The position numbers and the translations under genes were made by a program. Below the pieces are notes generated by a model. That model ran no database searches, was not told where the DNA came from, and worked only from the letters and a program-made list of their open reading frames with translations. Source: a virus. Taken from it: a DNA stretch of 64,000 nucleotides. The stretch lies in IMG/VR virus record IMGVR_UViG_3300030098_006570, positions 84,085-148,084 of that record; one strand, 5' to 3'. Positions 58,232-64,000 of this stretch are shown here, piece by piece; positions within the stretch are counted from its first letter, which is position 1, and the number at the start of each line of letters is the position of its first letter.

Positions 58232-59098
58232 CTAACTATCATCGCGGGGAACTTCGGGATCTTTCATTTCCGAAAGTTCAATCTCGCCATTCACATACTG
58301 CCGGAGCTGTGTCCTTTGGAAGTCCGTGAAGGTACGGAAATTGTCGCTGGACTGATCATTCTTCGCGCCAAAATGCTCCTTCGTGGCCTTCTTCAGTGCC
58401 TTCACATCAAGGAAAGAACTGGTTTTCAGAGAACCACAAGCCGGGGAAACCACTTCCCAATTAGTGTTGTCTGCCCTCTCGTGGCGATCCATCTTCTCGG
58501 ATTCATAGTACCAACCCTTTCCAAACCTGGGAACGATACCCGGAATAGTTGGGAGGCATACAGGCACCGTCCGACGCGAAGCATACACAGTCTCTTGTTG
58601 GGCTCCAATGAATTCAAAATGAAAGAAGGGTGATGGACTGCCCCATTCGGGTGTATTCATGATGCCAGCATAATGAGTAAGTTCATGGCTGATATGAGGC
58701 ACCATATACATCCCAACCGGAGGCATGTAGCCGTCGTCGTTAGGATACTGATATGTTCCGTTACGGTAATAGCTCACCTCGTTGGCGCGCACCATTGCGC
58801 CCGGTCCCAGGCCAGTCTCTTTCATCCACTTTACCAACGCCTGACGCCACAGATTGAGGTCCATCTGGAATTGTGCCTTGTGCTTCTTAGCAGTTTCGCA
58901 CCCTGCGCGAGTGTGTCCCATTTCACCACAGTAGCTGCACCTTTTCGGCTTTGCTTTGCGGTCAAGAATTGCCTGCCACTGGCGACCATAATAACTGTTA
59001 GGGTCCTCTTCCCACTTCTTCTTCAGTTCGGGACAACTGGTTTTGTTGTGTCCTGATTGGTAACAATAACTGCATCGAACTGTTCCGGTCCAACTCAT
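58232..59098 (-). CDS. CCHC zinc-knuckle protein
   Basis: A 288-aa protein with two retroviral-type CCHC zinc knuckles at the N-terminus: CSYCYQSGHNKTSC (about residues 9-22) and CSYCGEMGHTRAGC (about 54-67). A helical region (75-95), an SH3-like stretch with PGAMVRANEVSYYRNG (about 98-130) and an unknown C-terminal half follow. CCHC knuckles bind single-stranded RNA or DNA and are common in eukaryotes and retroviruses but uncommon in bacteria. Monocistronic, from the promoter at 59145. Confidence 0.75.
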   Translation of the reverse strand: MSWTGTVRCSYCYQSGHNKTSCPELKKKWEEDPNSYYGRQWQAILDRKAKPKRCSYCGEMGHTRAGCETAKKHKAQFQMDLNLWRQALVKWMKETGLGPGAMVRANEVSYYRNGTYQYPNDDGYMPPVGMYMVPHISHELTHYAGIMNTPEWGSPSPFFHFEFIGAQQETVYASRRTVPVCLPTIPGIVPRFGKGWYYESEKMDRHERADNTNWEVVSPACGSLKTSSFLDVKALKKATKEHFGAKNDQSSDNFRTFTDFQRTQLRQYVNGEIELSEMKDPEVPRDDS

Positions 59099-59144
59099 AT
59101 TTTCTCTCCCGATTGCGGGGGGTTAATCTCTAACTTCTACCTGT

Positions 59145-59173
59145 ATTATACCAGCCTCTAAGGTGGCTGTCAA
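59145..59173 (-). promoter_or_regulatory. Sigma70-type promoter of the zinc-knuckle gene
   Basis: Minus strand TTGACA (59168-59173), 17 nt, TGG-TATAAT (59145-59150), the best match in the series. Confidence 0.88.
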
Positions 59174-59340
59174 CCTTTTAATTGTAAGGATGGGGGGCAA
59201 CATCTTTTCGGGTGTTGCGGCCTAGACAACTTTCAACATGTTTCGCGCCGTCCAGTAGGTTCCGATGGTTCTCCTGTATACGCAGGGATTCACGATTGTC
59301 ATTGAAGCCCCATTTATTTAGTATTCACCCCAATTCTATG
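59174..59340. other. Intergenic stretch with imperfect hairpin
   Basis: On the minus strand GCAACA (about 59214-59219) can pair with TGTTGC (about 59198-59203) around ACCCGAAAAGA-like loop sequence, but no T-run follows, so it is a poor terminator. A 26-codon frame (MTIVNPCVYRR start, about 59215-59300) has no ribosome site and was not called. Confidence 0.35.
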
Positions 59341-59970
59341 TCACTTACGCTTCTTTGCCTTCTTTAGATGACGCTCTTCCGTCCAAATGGGCTCGGAAGA
59401 CCCGATTGGCAATACTTGTAGCGGCTTTGCGCCCTTTCCGTGGGACCTGACCATCTCAAATCCCCCATACTTCAAAATAATAACTGGCTTGTTTGCGAAT
59501 CGGCGGGTTCCGCTGGCGGCTCGGAAGCAAGCTGTTGAACCTACTACAAAACTAGGTTCGCTCAGGAAGTTGCGAATGACACCAGCAGCATACTTGTTTT
59601 CTACGATCTTGTTGTATTCCCCCATTGTGGGAGTGCCACCGCAACGAACACCCTTACCGCTCTCAGGGTCATATCTAAAATACTTACCAGTAATATTGCC
59701 GTAATAGCCGGTCCGGTTGTAATAGTGAAGGGCGATGCAAAACTTCTGTTCCTTTTCGTCGTCCCAATCTTTGGCCCAAGCTCCTCGGGCTTTGAGAGCT
59801 TCGTCCGACCATCGACCCTTGATTTGCTGTAGGACTCGTTCCTGATTCGCGGAAAGAGTCCTTCCACCGGCCAACTGCTTAGTGATAGACTCTAGAAACC
59901 CATAATCCCAGGAGTTTTCCTCCCCGGCAATAAGGATTTTGCCCATGAAGTTATTTACTTGCTCAAGCAT
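59341..59970 (-). CDS. Hypothetical protein
   Basis: A 209-aa protein from ATG 59970, which has GAAGGAGCCGCG before it; an ATG 18 nt upstream overlaps that site. The N-terminal 90 residues are helical; the middle (FCIALHYYNRTGYYGNITGK) and later part (AGVIRNFLSEPSFVVGSTAC) are mixed; the end is basic (ERHLKKAKKRK). No family recognised. Monocistronic from the promoter at 59998. Confidence 0.6.
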   Translation of the reverse strand: MLEQVNNFMGKILIAGEENSWDYGFLESITKQLAGGRTLSANQERVLQQIKGRWSDEALKARGAWAKDWDDEKEQKFCIALHYYNRTGYYGNITGKYFRYDPESGKGVRCGGTPTMGEYNKIVENKYAAGVIRNFLSEPSFVVGSTACFRAASGTRRFANKPVIILKYGGFEMVRSHGKGAKPLQVLPIGSSEPIWTEERHLKKAKKRK

Positions 59971-59997
59971 CGCGGCTCCTTCGCTCATCGTGTATAT

Positions 59998-60026
59998 ATA
60001 CTACCACAGACCGGCGCTGCTGTCAA
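59998..60026 (-). promoter_or_regulatory. Sigma70-type promoter
   Basis: Minus strand TTGACA (60021-60026), 17 nt, TGG-TAGTAT (59998-60003). It overlaps the stop codon region of the SWIM-finger gene. Confidence 0.78.
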
Positions 60027-60364
60027 GCGGCAAGTAGAATTTGCAAGTTTGTGATATGCTTGCACTTTCCACGAAACTGGAAGCCCGAACACTCGCACTT
60101 CCACTTGTTCCCCTGCTTTGTAACTTTGTAGGTGTTGCCCTTTGAGCCCTTTACTTCAATGACTTTCGCCGGTTCATCAGAATACTTCGGATCCCAATAC
60201 TTCCGAGCCTCCGCACCCCAACAAAACAGTTCTTTAGCATCTTCCAAAGTAGTATCGTCGGGAACCTCAATCCAAACACCTGAAGACACAGCATAAAACT
60301 TGCCTCCCTGTCCCTCCATAACTGTTGGGTGCCAGAGAACGACGTATCGTCCATCAGGCGTCAT
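60023..60364 (-). CDS. SWIM zinc-finger protein
   Basis: A 113-aa protein from ATG 60364, inside the end of the upstream gene. The C-terminal 40 residues hold the SWIM motif C-x-C...C-x-H in KWKCECSGFQFRGKCKHI, a zinc-binding nucleic-acid or protein contact domain. The first 65 residues are strand-rich (GRYVVLWHPTVMEGQGGKFY). No ribosome site, so coupled to the preceding gene. A longer form from an ATG 12 nt upstream is possible. Confidence 0.65.
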   Translation of the reverse strand: MTPDGRYVVLWHPTVMEGQGGKFYAVSSGVWIEVPDDTTLEDAKELFCWGAEARKYWDPKYSDEPAKVIEVKGSKGNTYKVTKQGNKWKCECSGFQFRGKCKHITNLQILLAA

Positions 60365-60572
60365 TTTGGGAGACATACTCGGCAGCCAATCGCTCAAAGG
60401 TTTCACGCTGGAAAGCGTCGATGCTGAAATACTCCTGATTGAGAGTATCCCAGTAAACACCGGCTTCAAAAAGCATTTCCTCTACTTCTGGGCCTAGACT
60501 GCCCGACGCCAATCTGTCTTCCGTTAGCCGCTGCAAGGCGGCCTTTTCCAAACTTAGAATTCCTGAGAGCAT
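60354..60572 (-). CDS. Hypothetical small acidic protein
   Basis: A 72-aa helical acidic protein from ATG 60572, chosen because GGAGGAAAGAGAA precedes it; an in-frame ATG 30 nt earlier lies before the site. Contains EMLFEAGVYWDTLNQEYFSI. Overlaps the SWIM-finger gene by 11 nt. Function unknown. Confidence 0.55.
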   Translation of the reverse strand: MLSGILSLEKAALQRLTEDRLASGSLGPEVEEMLFEAGVYWDTLNQEYFSIDAFQRETFERLAAEYVSQNDA

Positions 60573-60598
60573 TTCTCTTTCCTCCGGGGGCTGTTCGC

Positions 60599-60898
60599 TC
60601 ATTCTGTCTCTACTATAGCACCGATTGCGGTGCTTGTCAAGTCGTTTTCTTCATTCATCGAATCCATCTCGATGAAGTAATCTTCAATAGCATTCTGCAC
60701 AAAACCAATGCCGCGTGGGCCGAGGATACCGAGAGGAATGTGCTCCGGCATTGTACTGGGGTTGAATAGGTCGTAGACCATTACGGTCCAGCGTCCATCC
60801 CAAACACAGAGATAACGGTCGCGACCAACAATGACGAGTTCCGCGCCATCGACGGCGTTCAAAACATCCAAAGCATTCCAGGCAATTTCTTCAAGCAT
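60599..60898 (-). CDS. Hypothetical small protein
   Basis: A 99-aa alpha/beta protein starting MLEEIAWNALDVLNAVDGAE, with a strand-rich centre (LVIVGRDRYLCVWDGRWTVM) and an acidic end that carries the downstream promoter. Its ATG overlaps the preceding stop by one base. Family not recognised. Confidence 0.55.
   Translation of the reverse strand: MLEEIAWNALDVLNAVDGAELVIVGRDRYLCVWDGRWTVMVYDLFNPSTMPEHIPLGILGPRGIGFVQNAIEDYFIEMDSMNEENDLTSTAIGAIVETE
60612..60640 (-). promoter_or_regulatory. Sigma70-type promoter
   Basis: Minus strand TTGACA (60635-60640), 17 nt, TGC-TATAGT (60612-60617). It lies within the 3' end of the gene at 60599-60898. Confidence 0.82.
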
Positions 60899-61245
60899 TA
60901 CAGCTTACCCTTGTGATTAGAGTTTCCAAAGTTCTCGCCAACCTGACGAAACTTCATCCCGGTCATTGCGGTATTAGATCCTGAGAGTGCTGCGCTCTTA
61001 CCCTTGTGCATTCCAATGTTGTTGTTCCATGCCTTGCGGTATTTCTCGCGGTCTTCATTGGACTCAAACGCAAGAATGGAAACACCGCCCATCTTGCCGT
61101 CAGCGGAAGCACAACCAAGATACTTTACAGCAGTCTCGGTTCCCAATTCTTCAACACAGTCGGCGCACTCGTTAATACGACCACCAACCTTGCGCTTTCT
61201 TTGGGACTTAGGATTGAAATCAACTTCGCAGTGAATACAGTTCAT
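60898..61245 (-). CDS. Zinc-ribbon-like protein
   Basis: A 115-aa protein from ATG 61245 (GGAGGTCAG site). The N-terminal ribbon CIHC...CADC (about residues 3-6 and 28-31) probably binds zinc. The rest has GCASADGKMGGVSILAFE and NNNIGMHKGKSAALSG, with a basic Gly/Asn-rich end. An imperfect TTGACA box lies at 61287-61292 but its -10 spacing is too long for a confident promoter call. Confidence 0.6.
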   Translation of the reverse strand: MNCIHCEVDFNPKSQRKRKVGGRINECADCVEELGTETAVKYLGCASADGKMGGVSILAFESNEDREKYRKAWNNNIGMHKGKSAALSGSNTAMTGMKFRQVGENFGNSNHKGKL

Positions 61246-61259
61246 CTGACCTCCAGTGT

Positions 61260-61472
61260 CTATACACTCGCACACGATGACACGATTGTCAAGTCATCTT
61301 CGTCCATCCAGCATCCGTCGCCGGGTCCAAAATGAACCCAATAGGAAGGAACATAAATACGCTTCCATTTCTCCAGTATAATTCCAACTTTGCCAGCCAA
61401 GTCCTTACCACTAATCGCGGAGGCACCCAAAGTTTCCTTATTGACTTTCACCATATCACCAACATCATACAC
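61260..61472 (-). CDS. SH3/KOW-like small protein
   Basis: About 70 aa. A GGAGG site lies 8 nt before a GTG at 61472, which I favour; an in-frame ATG at 61487 overlaps that site. It has YDVGDMVKVNKETL, GKVGIILEKWKRIYVPSYWV and GCWMDEDDLTIV, the SH3-like pattern. Left-most clear member of the array that runs to the window end. Confidence 0.55.
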   Translation of the reverse strand: MYDVGDMVKVNKETLGASAISGKDLAGKVGIILEKWKRIYVPSYWVHFGPGDGCWMDEDDLTIVSSCASV

Positions 61473-61496
61473 TGGTGTCACCTCCATCGTGCATAT

Positions 61497-61525
61497 ATTA
61501 TAGCACAGCATAGCTACTCTGTCAA
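61497..61525 (-). promoter_or_regulatory. Sigma70-type promoter
   Basis: Minus strand TTGACA (61520-61525), 17 nt, TGC-TATAAT (61497-61502). Drives the SH3-like gene at 61260 and genes to its left. Confidence 0.87.
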
Positions 61526-61714
61526 GGAGTCTTCACTAATCTCGAAATGTTCCTTCTCTGTAAAAATGTACCTCTCCGGGTTGAGGCCACCGATCATTCT
61601 TACCACACACCGCCTCTCAAGAACCGTGCAGACCTCAAACCGATACTTTCGATAGCTGGGAATCCAATCTTCTGGTGCACTCGGGGCGACCTTTACAATG
61701 TCACCCGGCTTCAT
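61514..61714 (-). CDS. SH3/KOW-like small protein, tandem duplicate of 61701
   Basis: A 66-aa protein starting MKPGDIVKVAPSAPEDWIPSY at 61714 (an upstream in-frame ATG lies within the next gene). It aligns along its length with the protein at 61701-61895: PxDWxxxYRxxxFxV, then MIGxxPE and the end LEx/FEISED. This is a recent tandem duplication by the standards of the array. Overlap 14 nt. Confidence 0.62.
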   Translation of the reverse strand: MKPGDIVKVAPSAPEDWIPSYRKYRFEVCTVLERRCVVRMIGGLNPERYIFTEKEHFEISEDSLTE

Positions 61715-61895
61715 CGGCCAGTTCCAGATTGGTTTTGCTGATAACCCACAGCCACTCCGGGCGGGAACCAATCATCATTAGTTCAACCCCCGTTTCAGTA
61801 GGAAAATCAAGCACCCGAAATGTCTTATCCCTGTAGTCCTCCATCCAATCTAGTGGGGGATTTTCGATCAACTTTACAACATCACCGATCTTCAT
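61701..61895 (-). CDS. SH3/KOW-like small protein
   Basis: A 64-aa protein starting MKIGDVVKLIENPPLDWMED with ELMMIGSRPEWLWVI. Paralogue of 61514-61714. Its ATG overlaps the upstream gene by 14 nt. Confidence 0.62.
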   Translation of the reverse strand: MKIGDVVKLIENPPLDWMEDYRDKTFRVLDFPTETGVELMMIGSRPEWLWVISKTNLELADEAG

Positions 61896-62064
61896 TTACT
61901 AACTCCAAGTATTCAGCAGGATGCGTTGATCGCTCCGTGTTACCTTTTCCATCCCACCACTCTACCGTTTTGTGCTGGGCAGTTCCAGGGATTTCCGTGA
62001 CAATATATCCAAGCCATGTTGGAAAGCCGTCACCCTTATACCTTACCAAGTCACCGACCTTCAC
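61882..62064 (-). CDS. SH3/KOW-like small protein
   Basis: A 60-aa protein: MKVGDLVRYKGDGFPTWLGY, then IVTEIPGT and KTVEWWDGKG and YLELVNEDR. The first five strands of an SH3-like barrel can be drawn. It overlaps neighbours by 14 nt on each side. Confidence 0.62.
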   Translation of the reverse strand: MKVGDLVRYKGDGFPTWLGYIVTEIPGTAQHKTVEWWDGKGNTERSTHPAEYLELVNEDR

Positions 62065-62251
62065 TTACAACCTCCAGTAAGTCTATCTTACTCGGCATCA
62101 CGCTCTTGATACCACTCCACTTCACTAGGGCGGTTGGAACAACTCGATAATGAATCCCCACCACGATACCCACGCGCTTACTCTGATTGAGCCACGCGGT
62201 TCCCTTCGGGTACATCTTTTCGCCATACTTTACCAAGTCACCGACTTTCAT
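62051..62251 (-). CDS. SH3/KOW-like small protein
   Basis: A 66-aa protein starting MKVGDLVKYGEKMYPKGTAW with VGIVVGIHYRVVPTALVKWSG. That last stretch is nearly repeated in the protein at 63371-63553 (LGIVVELHNRVVPTAVVQWHG), showing they are close paralogues 1.1 kb apart. Confidence 0.65.
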   Translation of the reverse strand: MKVGDLVKYGEKMYPKGTAWLNQSKRVGIVVGIHYRVVPTALVKWSGIKSVMPSKIDLLEVVSEGR

Positions 62252-62337
62252 TTTTCATCCTTCGGCGGAGCGCCCAAAAACCAAACCAAACCATAAAATA
62301 CAACTGTGACGGCCCAACTTATTAGATGGTGCTTCAT
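62248..62337 (-). CDS. 29-aa membrane micropeptide inside the SH3 array
   Basis: MKHHLISWAVTVVFYGLVWF plus nine residues (ending APPKDEK): one membrane-length helix. The ATG at 62337 has GGAGATTATGC upstream, and both ends overlap neighbours by 4 nt (ATGA), so it is fully embedded in the coupled array. Confidence 0.5.
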   Translation of the reverse strand: MKHHLISWAVTVVFYGLVWFLGAPPKDEK

Positions 62338-62561
62338 TGCATAATCTCCATCTGCCCTTGATATAAAGATTCCTCAATCATTTCAGGGCTGTGATGACTC
62401 ACGGTCTTGCTGATGGCCCACGCAATATGATAGTGTCCTTCTCGGTTGACGGCGAGTTTGGTCACAATCCCCAATTCATCAATGTCGGCGCGCTCGTAAG
62501 CAATGTAGCCCCCATGCCACCGGACCAATGTTCCAATTCTAAAATCAGCGTGGGTTTGCAT
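62334..62561 (-). CDS. SH3/KOW-like small protein
   Basis: A 75-aa protein from ATG 62561 (GGAGATTCTGTCCT site): MQTHADFRIGTLVRWHGGYI, then ELGIVTKLAVNREGHYHIAW, pattern of the array. Overlaps both neighbours. Confidence 0.55.
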   Translation of the reverse strand: MQTHADFRIGTLVRWHGGYIAYERADIDELGIVTKLAVNREGHYHIAWAISKTVSHHSPEMIEESLYQGQMEIMQ

Positions 62562-62733
62562 AGGACAGAATCTCCAAAGTGTCGCGCCGGGTGTAAACGT
62601 CGTAGGACTCGCCCTTAGCTGCATTATCAAAAAAGCGCACCCAAACATGGATACCTTCGACTCCTACAATATATCCAGCGCCCTCAACTATGCGGGATCT
62701 TACAACATCTCCAACTTTAGGCTTCTTTCGCAC
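62545..62733 (-). CDS. SH3/KOW-like small protein
   Basis: A 62-aa protein starting MRKKPKVGDVVRSRIVEGAG with YIVGVEGIHVWVRFFD and DTLEIL. Overlaps its neighbours by 17 nt each. Confidence 0.6.
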   Translation of the reverse strand: MRKKPKVGDVVRSRIVEGAGYIVGVEGIHVWVRFFDNAAKGESYDVYTRRDTLEILSYANPR

Positions 62734-62938
62734 GATGCACCGTTATTCCCTTGTCCACTTCCCAGCGTCTCATTTCGTCAAAGTAATAGTGGTATATCAG
62801 CTCATGGCAATCCACAAATTTAACGTGAACGCCGAAGTCATCAAACATACCATCTCGTTGAACCCGAATGATGATTCCTATCTCTCTTCCACTTCGCTCG
62901 TGAAATTCAATCAAATCGCCGGGGTTGTATTCGCTCAT
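62717..62938 (-). CDS. SH3/KOW-like small protein
   Basis: A 73-aa protein from ATG 62938: MSEYNPGDLIEFHERSGREI, then GIIIRVQRDG and VHVKFVDCHELIY. First gene after the promoter at 62948 and head of a run of eight or nine overlapping genes. Confidence 0.58.
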   Translation of the reverse strand: MSEYNPGDLIEFHERSGREIGIIIRVQRDGMFDDFGVHVKFVDCHELIYHYYFDEMRRWEVDKGITVHRAKEA

Positions 62939-62947
62939 CGTGTCTAG

Positions 62948-62975
62948 AGTATAGCACACGGACTGCAAAAGTCAA
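62948..62975 (-). promoter_or_regulatory. Sigma70-type promoter
   Basis: Minus strand TTGACT (62970-62975), 16 nt, TGC-TATACT (62948-62953). Drives the array from 62938 leftward. Confidence 0.72.
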
Positions 62976-62978
62976 TAC

Positions 62979-63185
62979 CTAATCTGGAATCCTCAAGTCG
63001 TCAATGTGGGACCAAGTATGCTTTCCGTCAGCGGTATAAACTTTATATTCTGCGGTGCCGTCCACGAAGCCTCTGTCATCTGTGATAACCCCCACTACAT
63101 CGGTGAAGACCCATTTAGGCTTACCTGTTTGCGGGGCAAAGTTGTACCTTCCGGTTCGTAATATTACTAAATCACCGACTTTCAT
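62979..63185 (-). CDS. SH3/KOW-like small protein
   Basis: A 68-aa protein: MKVGDLVILRTGRYNFAPQT, then VVGVITDDRGFVDG and EYKVYTADG, ending SHIDDLRIPD. Last gene of the right-hand coupled run; overlap of 14 nt with its upstream neighbour. Confidence 0.62.
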   Translation of the reverse strand: MKVGDLVILRTGRYNFAPQTGKPKWVFTDVVGVITDDRGFVDGTAEYKVYTADGKHTWSHIDDLRIPD

Positions 63186-63384
63186 TGCTACTCACTAGCC
63201 GCAAGCATGCTCCACTCCACCACCCTTCGTTATTTGCAGTGTGCCATACAACATAACATTCGCCATATACTTTGCCGACTTCTTTGAGGGACGCGGGGCG
63301 CAGTCGGACAACTGTCCCAAGTTGGCGCTCGCGTTCTGCATAGGTATGACTGCCTATGTATTCTACCAAGTCACCGACTTTCAT
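63172..63384 (-). CDS. SH3/KOW-like small protein
   Basis: A 70-aa protein: MKVGDLVEYIGSHTYAERER, then LGTVVRLRPASL and CYVVWHTANNEGWWSG. Overlaps both neighbours by 14 nt. Confidence 0.62.
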   Translation of the reverse strand: MKVGDLVEYIGSHTYAERERQLGTVVRLRPASLKEVGKVYGECYVVWHTANNEGWWSGACLRLVSSNESR

Positions 63385-63553
63385 TGATTACCTTCAGCAT
63401 CTTTATGCGATGAGCCATTGTGCCCTCAACACCATGCCACTGAACCACAGCGGTTGGCACAACTCGATTATGAAGTTCCACCACAATACCCAAGCGTCCC
63501 CACACGATGCTTTCTGGCACCCTGGTGATTTCTACCAAATCACCGACTTGCAC
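63371..63553 (-). CDS. SH3/KOW-like small protein, close paralogue of 62051
   Basis: A 60-aa protein: MQVGDLVEITRVPESIVWGR, then LGIVVELHNRVVPTAVVQWH, shared with 62051-62251 apart from a few residues. Overlaps neighbours by 14 nt. Confidence 0.65.
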   Translation of the reverse strand: MQVGDLVEITRVPESIVWGRLGIVVELHNRVVPTAVVQWHGVEGTMAHRIKMLKVINESR

Positions 63554-63728
63554 TGATTACCTCCACATCCCAATCCAGAGGGTCGAAGATTCGCTTCTTT
63601 CCGTCTCCATTACACACGACAGAAATGGCACCCCACTGAGGCCCCAGGACAAGTATGCCGAAATAACGGGTATCGGGGTCACCCATACACTCTTTGTGGG
63701 TTACCACTACCAAATCACCAACTCTCAT
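63540..63728 (-). CDS. SH3/KOW-like small protein
   Basis: A 62-aa protein from ATG 63728: MRVGDLVVVTHKECMGDPDT, then YFGILVLGPQWGAISVVC and WDVEVISASR. Earlier in-frame ATG is less likely because MRVGDLV aligns with the array starts. Confidence 0.6.
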   Translation of the reverse strand: MRVGDLVVVTHKECMGDPDTRYFGILVLGPQWGAISVVCNGDGKKRIFDPLDWDVEVISASR

Positions 63729-63742
63729 GGTCCTATCGTACA

Positions 63743-63922
63743 TCACTCTTCCATTGAAAGGATTTCAAAGTTTTCCAAAGGATGCCACGCATTTTCATGA
63801 TCTCCCGCGAACTGGACATACTCCCCGCGATTGCTGCACTTGTATCCGGTAACAATCTTCATAATCATTGAGCAGTCGCGCACAAGCGCACCAATCATAG
63901 GCATACCACGACTCAGTGTCAT
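63743..63922 (-). CDS. SH3/KOW-like small protein
   Basis: A 59-aa protein starting MTLSRGMPMIGALVRDCSMI, then MKIVTGYKCSNRGEYVQFAG and LENFEILS. More diverged: MIGALVRD replaces VGDLV. ATG at 63922 has AAGGACAGTAAA upstream. Confidence 0.5.
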   Translation of the reverse strand: MTLSRGMPMIGALVRDCSMIMKIVTGYKCSNRGEYVQFAGDHENAWHPLENFEILSMEE

Positions 63923-63932
63923 TTTACTGTCC

Positions 63933-64000
63933 TTAGTATTGAATGGAGGTTACGGGAGTAATATCCCAATAGCCGGAACCACGAACAACTACGTCACCAT
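63933..64000 (-). CDS. SH3/KOW-like small protein, partial
   Basis: The start lies beyond the right edge. The visible C-terminal 21 residues begin GDVVVRGSGYWDI and end TPVTSIQY, consistent with another array member of the GD(L/V)V type. The array therefore continues outside the window. Confidence 0.45.
   Translation of the reverse strand, partial: GDVVVRGSGYWDITPVTSIQY

Noticed and set aside
61260-61292. Sigma70 promoter before the gene at 60898
   Set aside because: TTGACA is present at 61287-61292, but the only TATA-like box is about 20-22 nt away, too far for a confident call.
1-64000. Insertion sequences, transposases, integrase or attachment sites
   Set aside because: No transposase or integrase motif and no terminal repeats were noticed; nothing suggests a temperate or mobile-element segment.

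Overview
The window is part of a large tailed-phage genome of the T4-like myovirus kind. The evidence is a baseplate block (gp6-like start, gp25, a gp5-like OB-fold plus lysozyme protein), a T4 gp55-type late sigma factor, PIN-PhoH, a zinc amidase endolysin, two tRNA genes, and dense gene packing with 4-nt start/stop overlaps. The metabolic cargo (7Fe ferredoxin, hotdog thioesterase, nonulosonic-acid sugars) suggests an aquatic Gram-negative host, but the sequence does not name the host.

Layout. 1-10.4 kb: baseplate and virion genes, then late sigma factor and small genes. 10.5-23.6 kb: a 14-gene glycan locus with two sialic-acid-synthase-like (NeuB) and two NeuA-like genes, plus formyl-, acetyl- and methyltransferases, a PIG-L deacetylase, WbqC, an aminotransferase, a 4,6-dehydratase-like SDR and two or three glycosyltransferases. 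23.6-31.5 kb: nuclease, metalloproteases, PhoH, nucleotidyltransferase, a QueF-fold protein that has lost its catalytic Cys, class II aldolase, tRNA-Asn, tRNA-Thr and an 83-nt tmRNA-like RNA. 31.5-42.1 kb: probable head-internal proteins, at least four of which share a 14-residue N-terminal tag ending in (L/I)-x-E, like T4 capsid-targeting sequences. 42.1-44.8 kb: TlpA-like lipoprotein, ferredoxin, thioesterase, endolysin, HNH nuclease.

44.9-49.5 kb is the only plus-strand segment. It is a complete YeaH (DUF444)-SpoVR-PrkA operon with a perfect-spacing sigma70 promoter and a terminator. In cellular bacteria these three genes form a stress and stationary-phase signalling module.

49.5-64 kb: early-type region on the minus strand, read from a series of sigma70 promoters (-35, 17 bp, -10). 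It holds a second AAA+/VWA pair (MoxR-like ATPase and DUF2201-like VWA/metallopeptidase), a CCHC zinc-knuckle protein, a SWIM-finger protein, membrane micropeptides of 19-48 aa, tandem promoters with inverted-repeat operators, and an overlapping array of about a dozen 60-85 aa proteins beginning M(K/R/Q)VGDLV that look like single SH3/KOW-type barrels.

The most unusual signals are the mini-tmRNA, the phage-borne PrkA-YeaH-SpoVR operon, the tagged capsid cargo set, and the SH3-like array. Homology calls come from motif recognition by eye; no database search was run.
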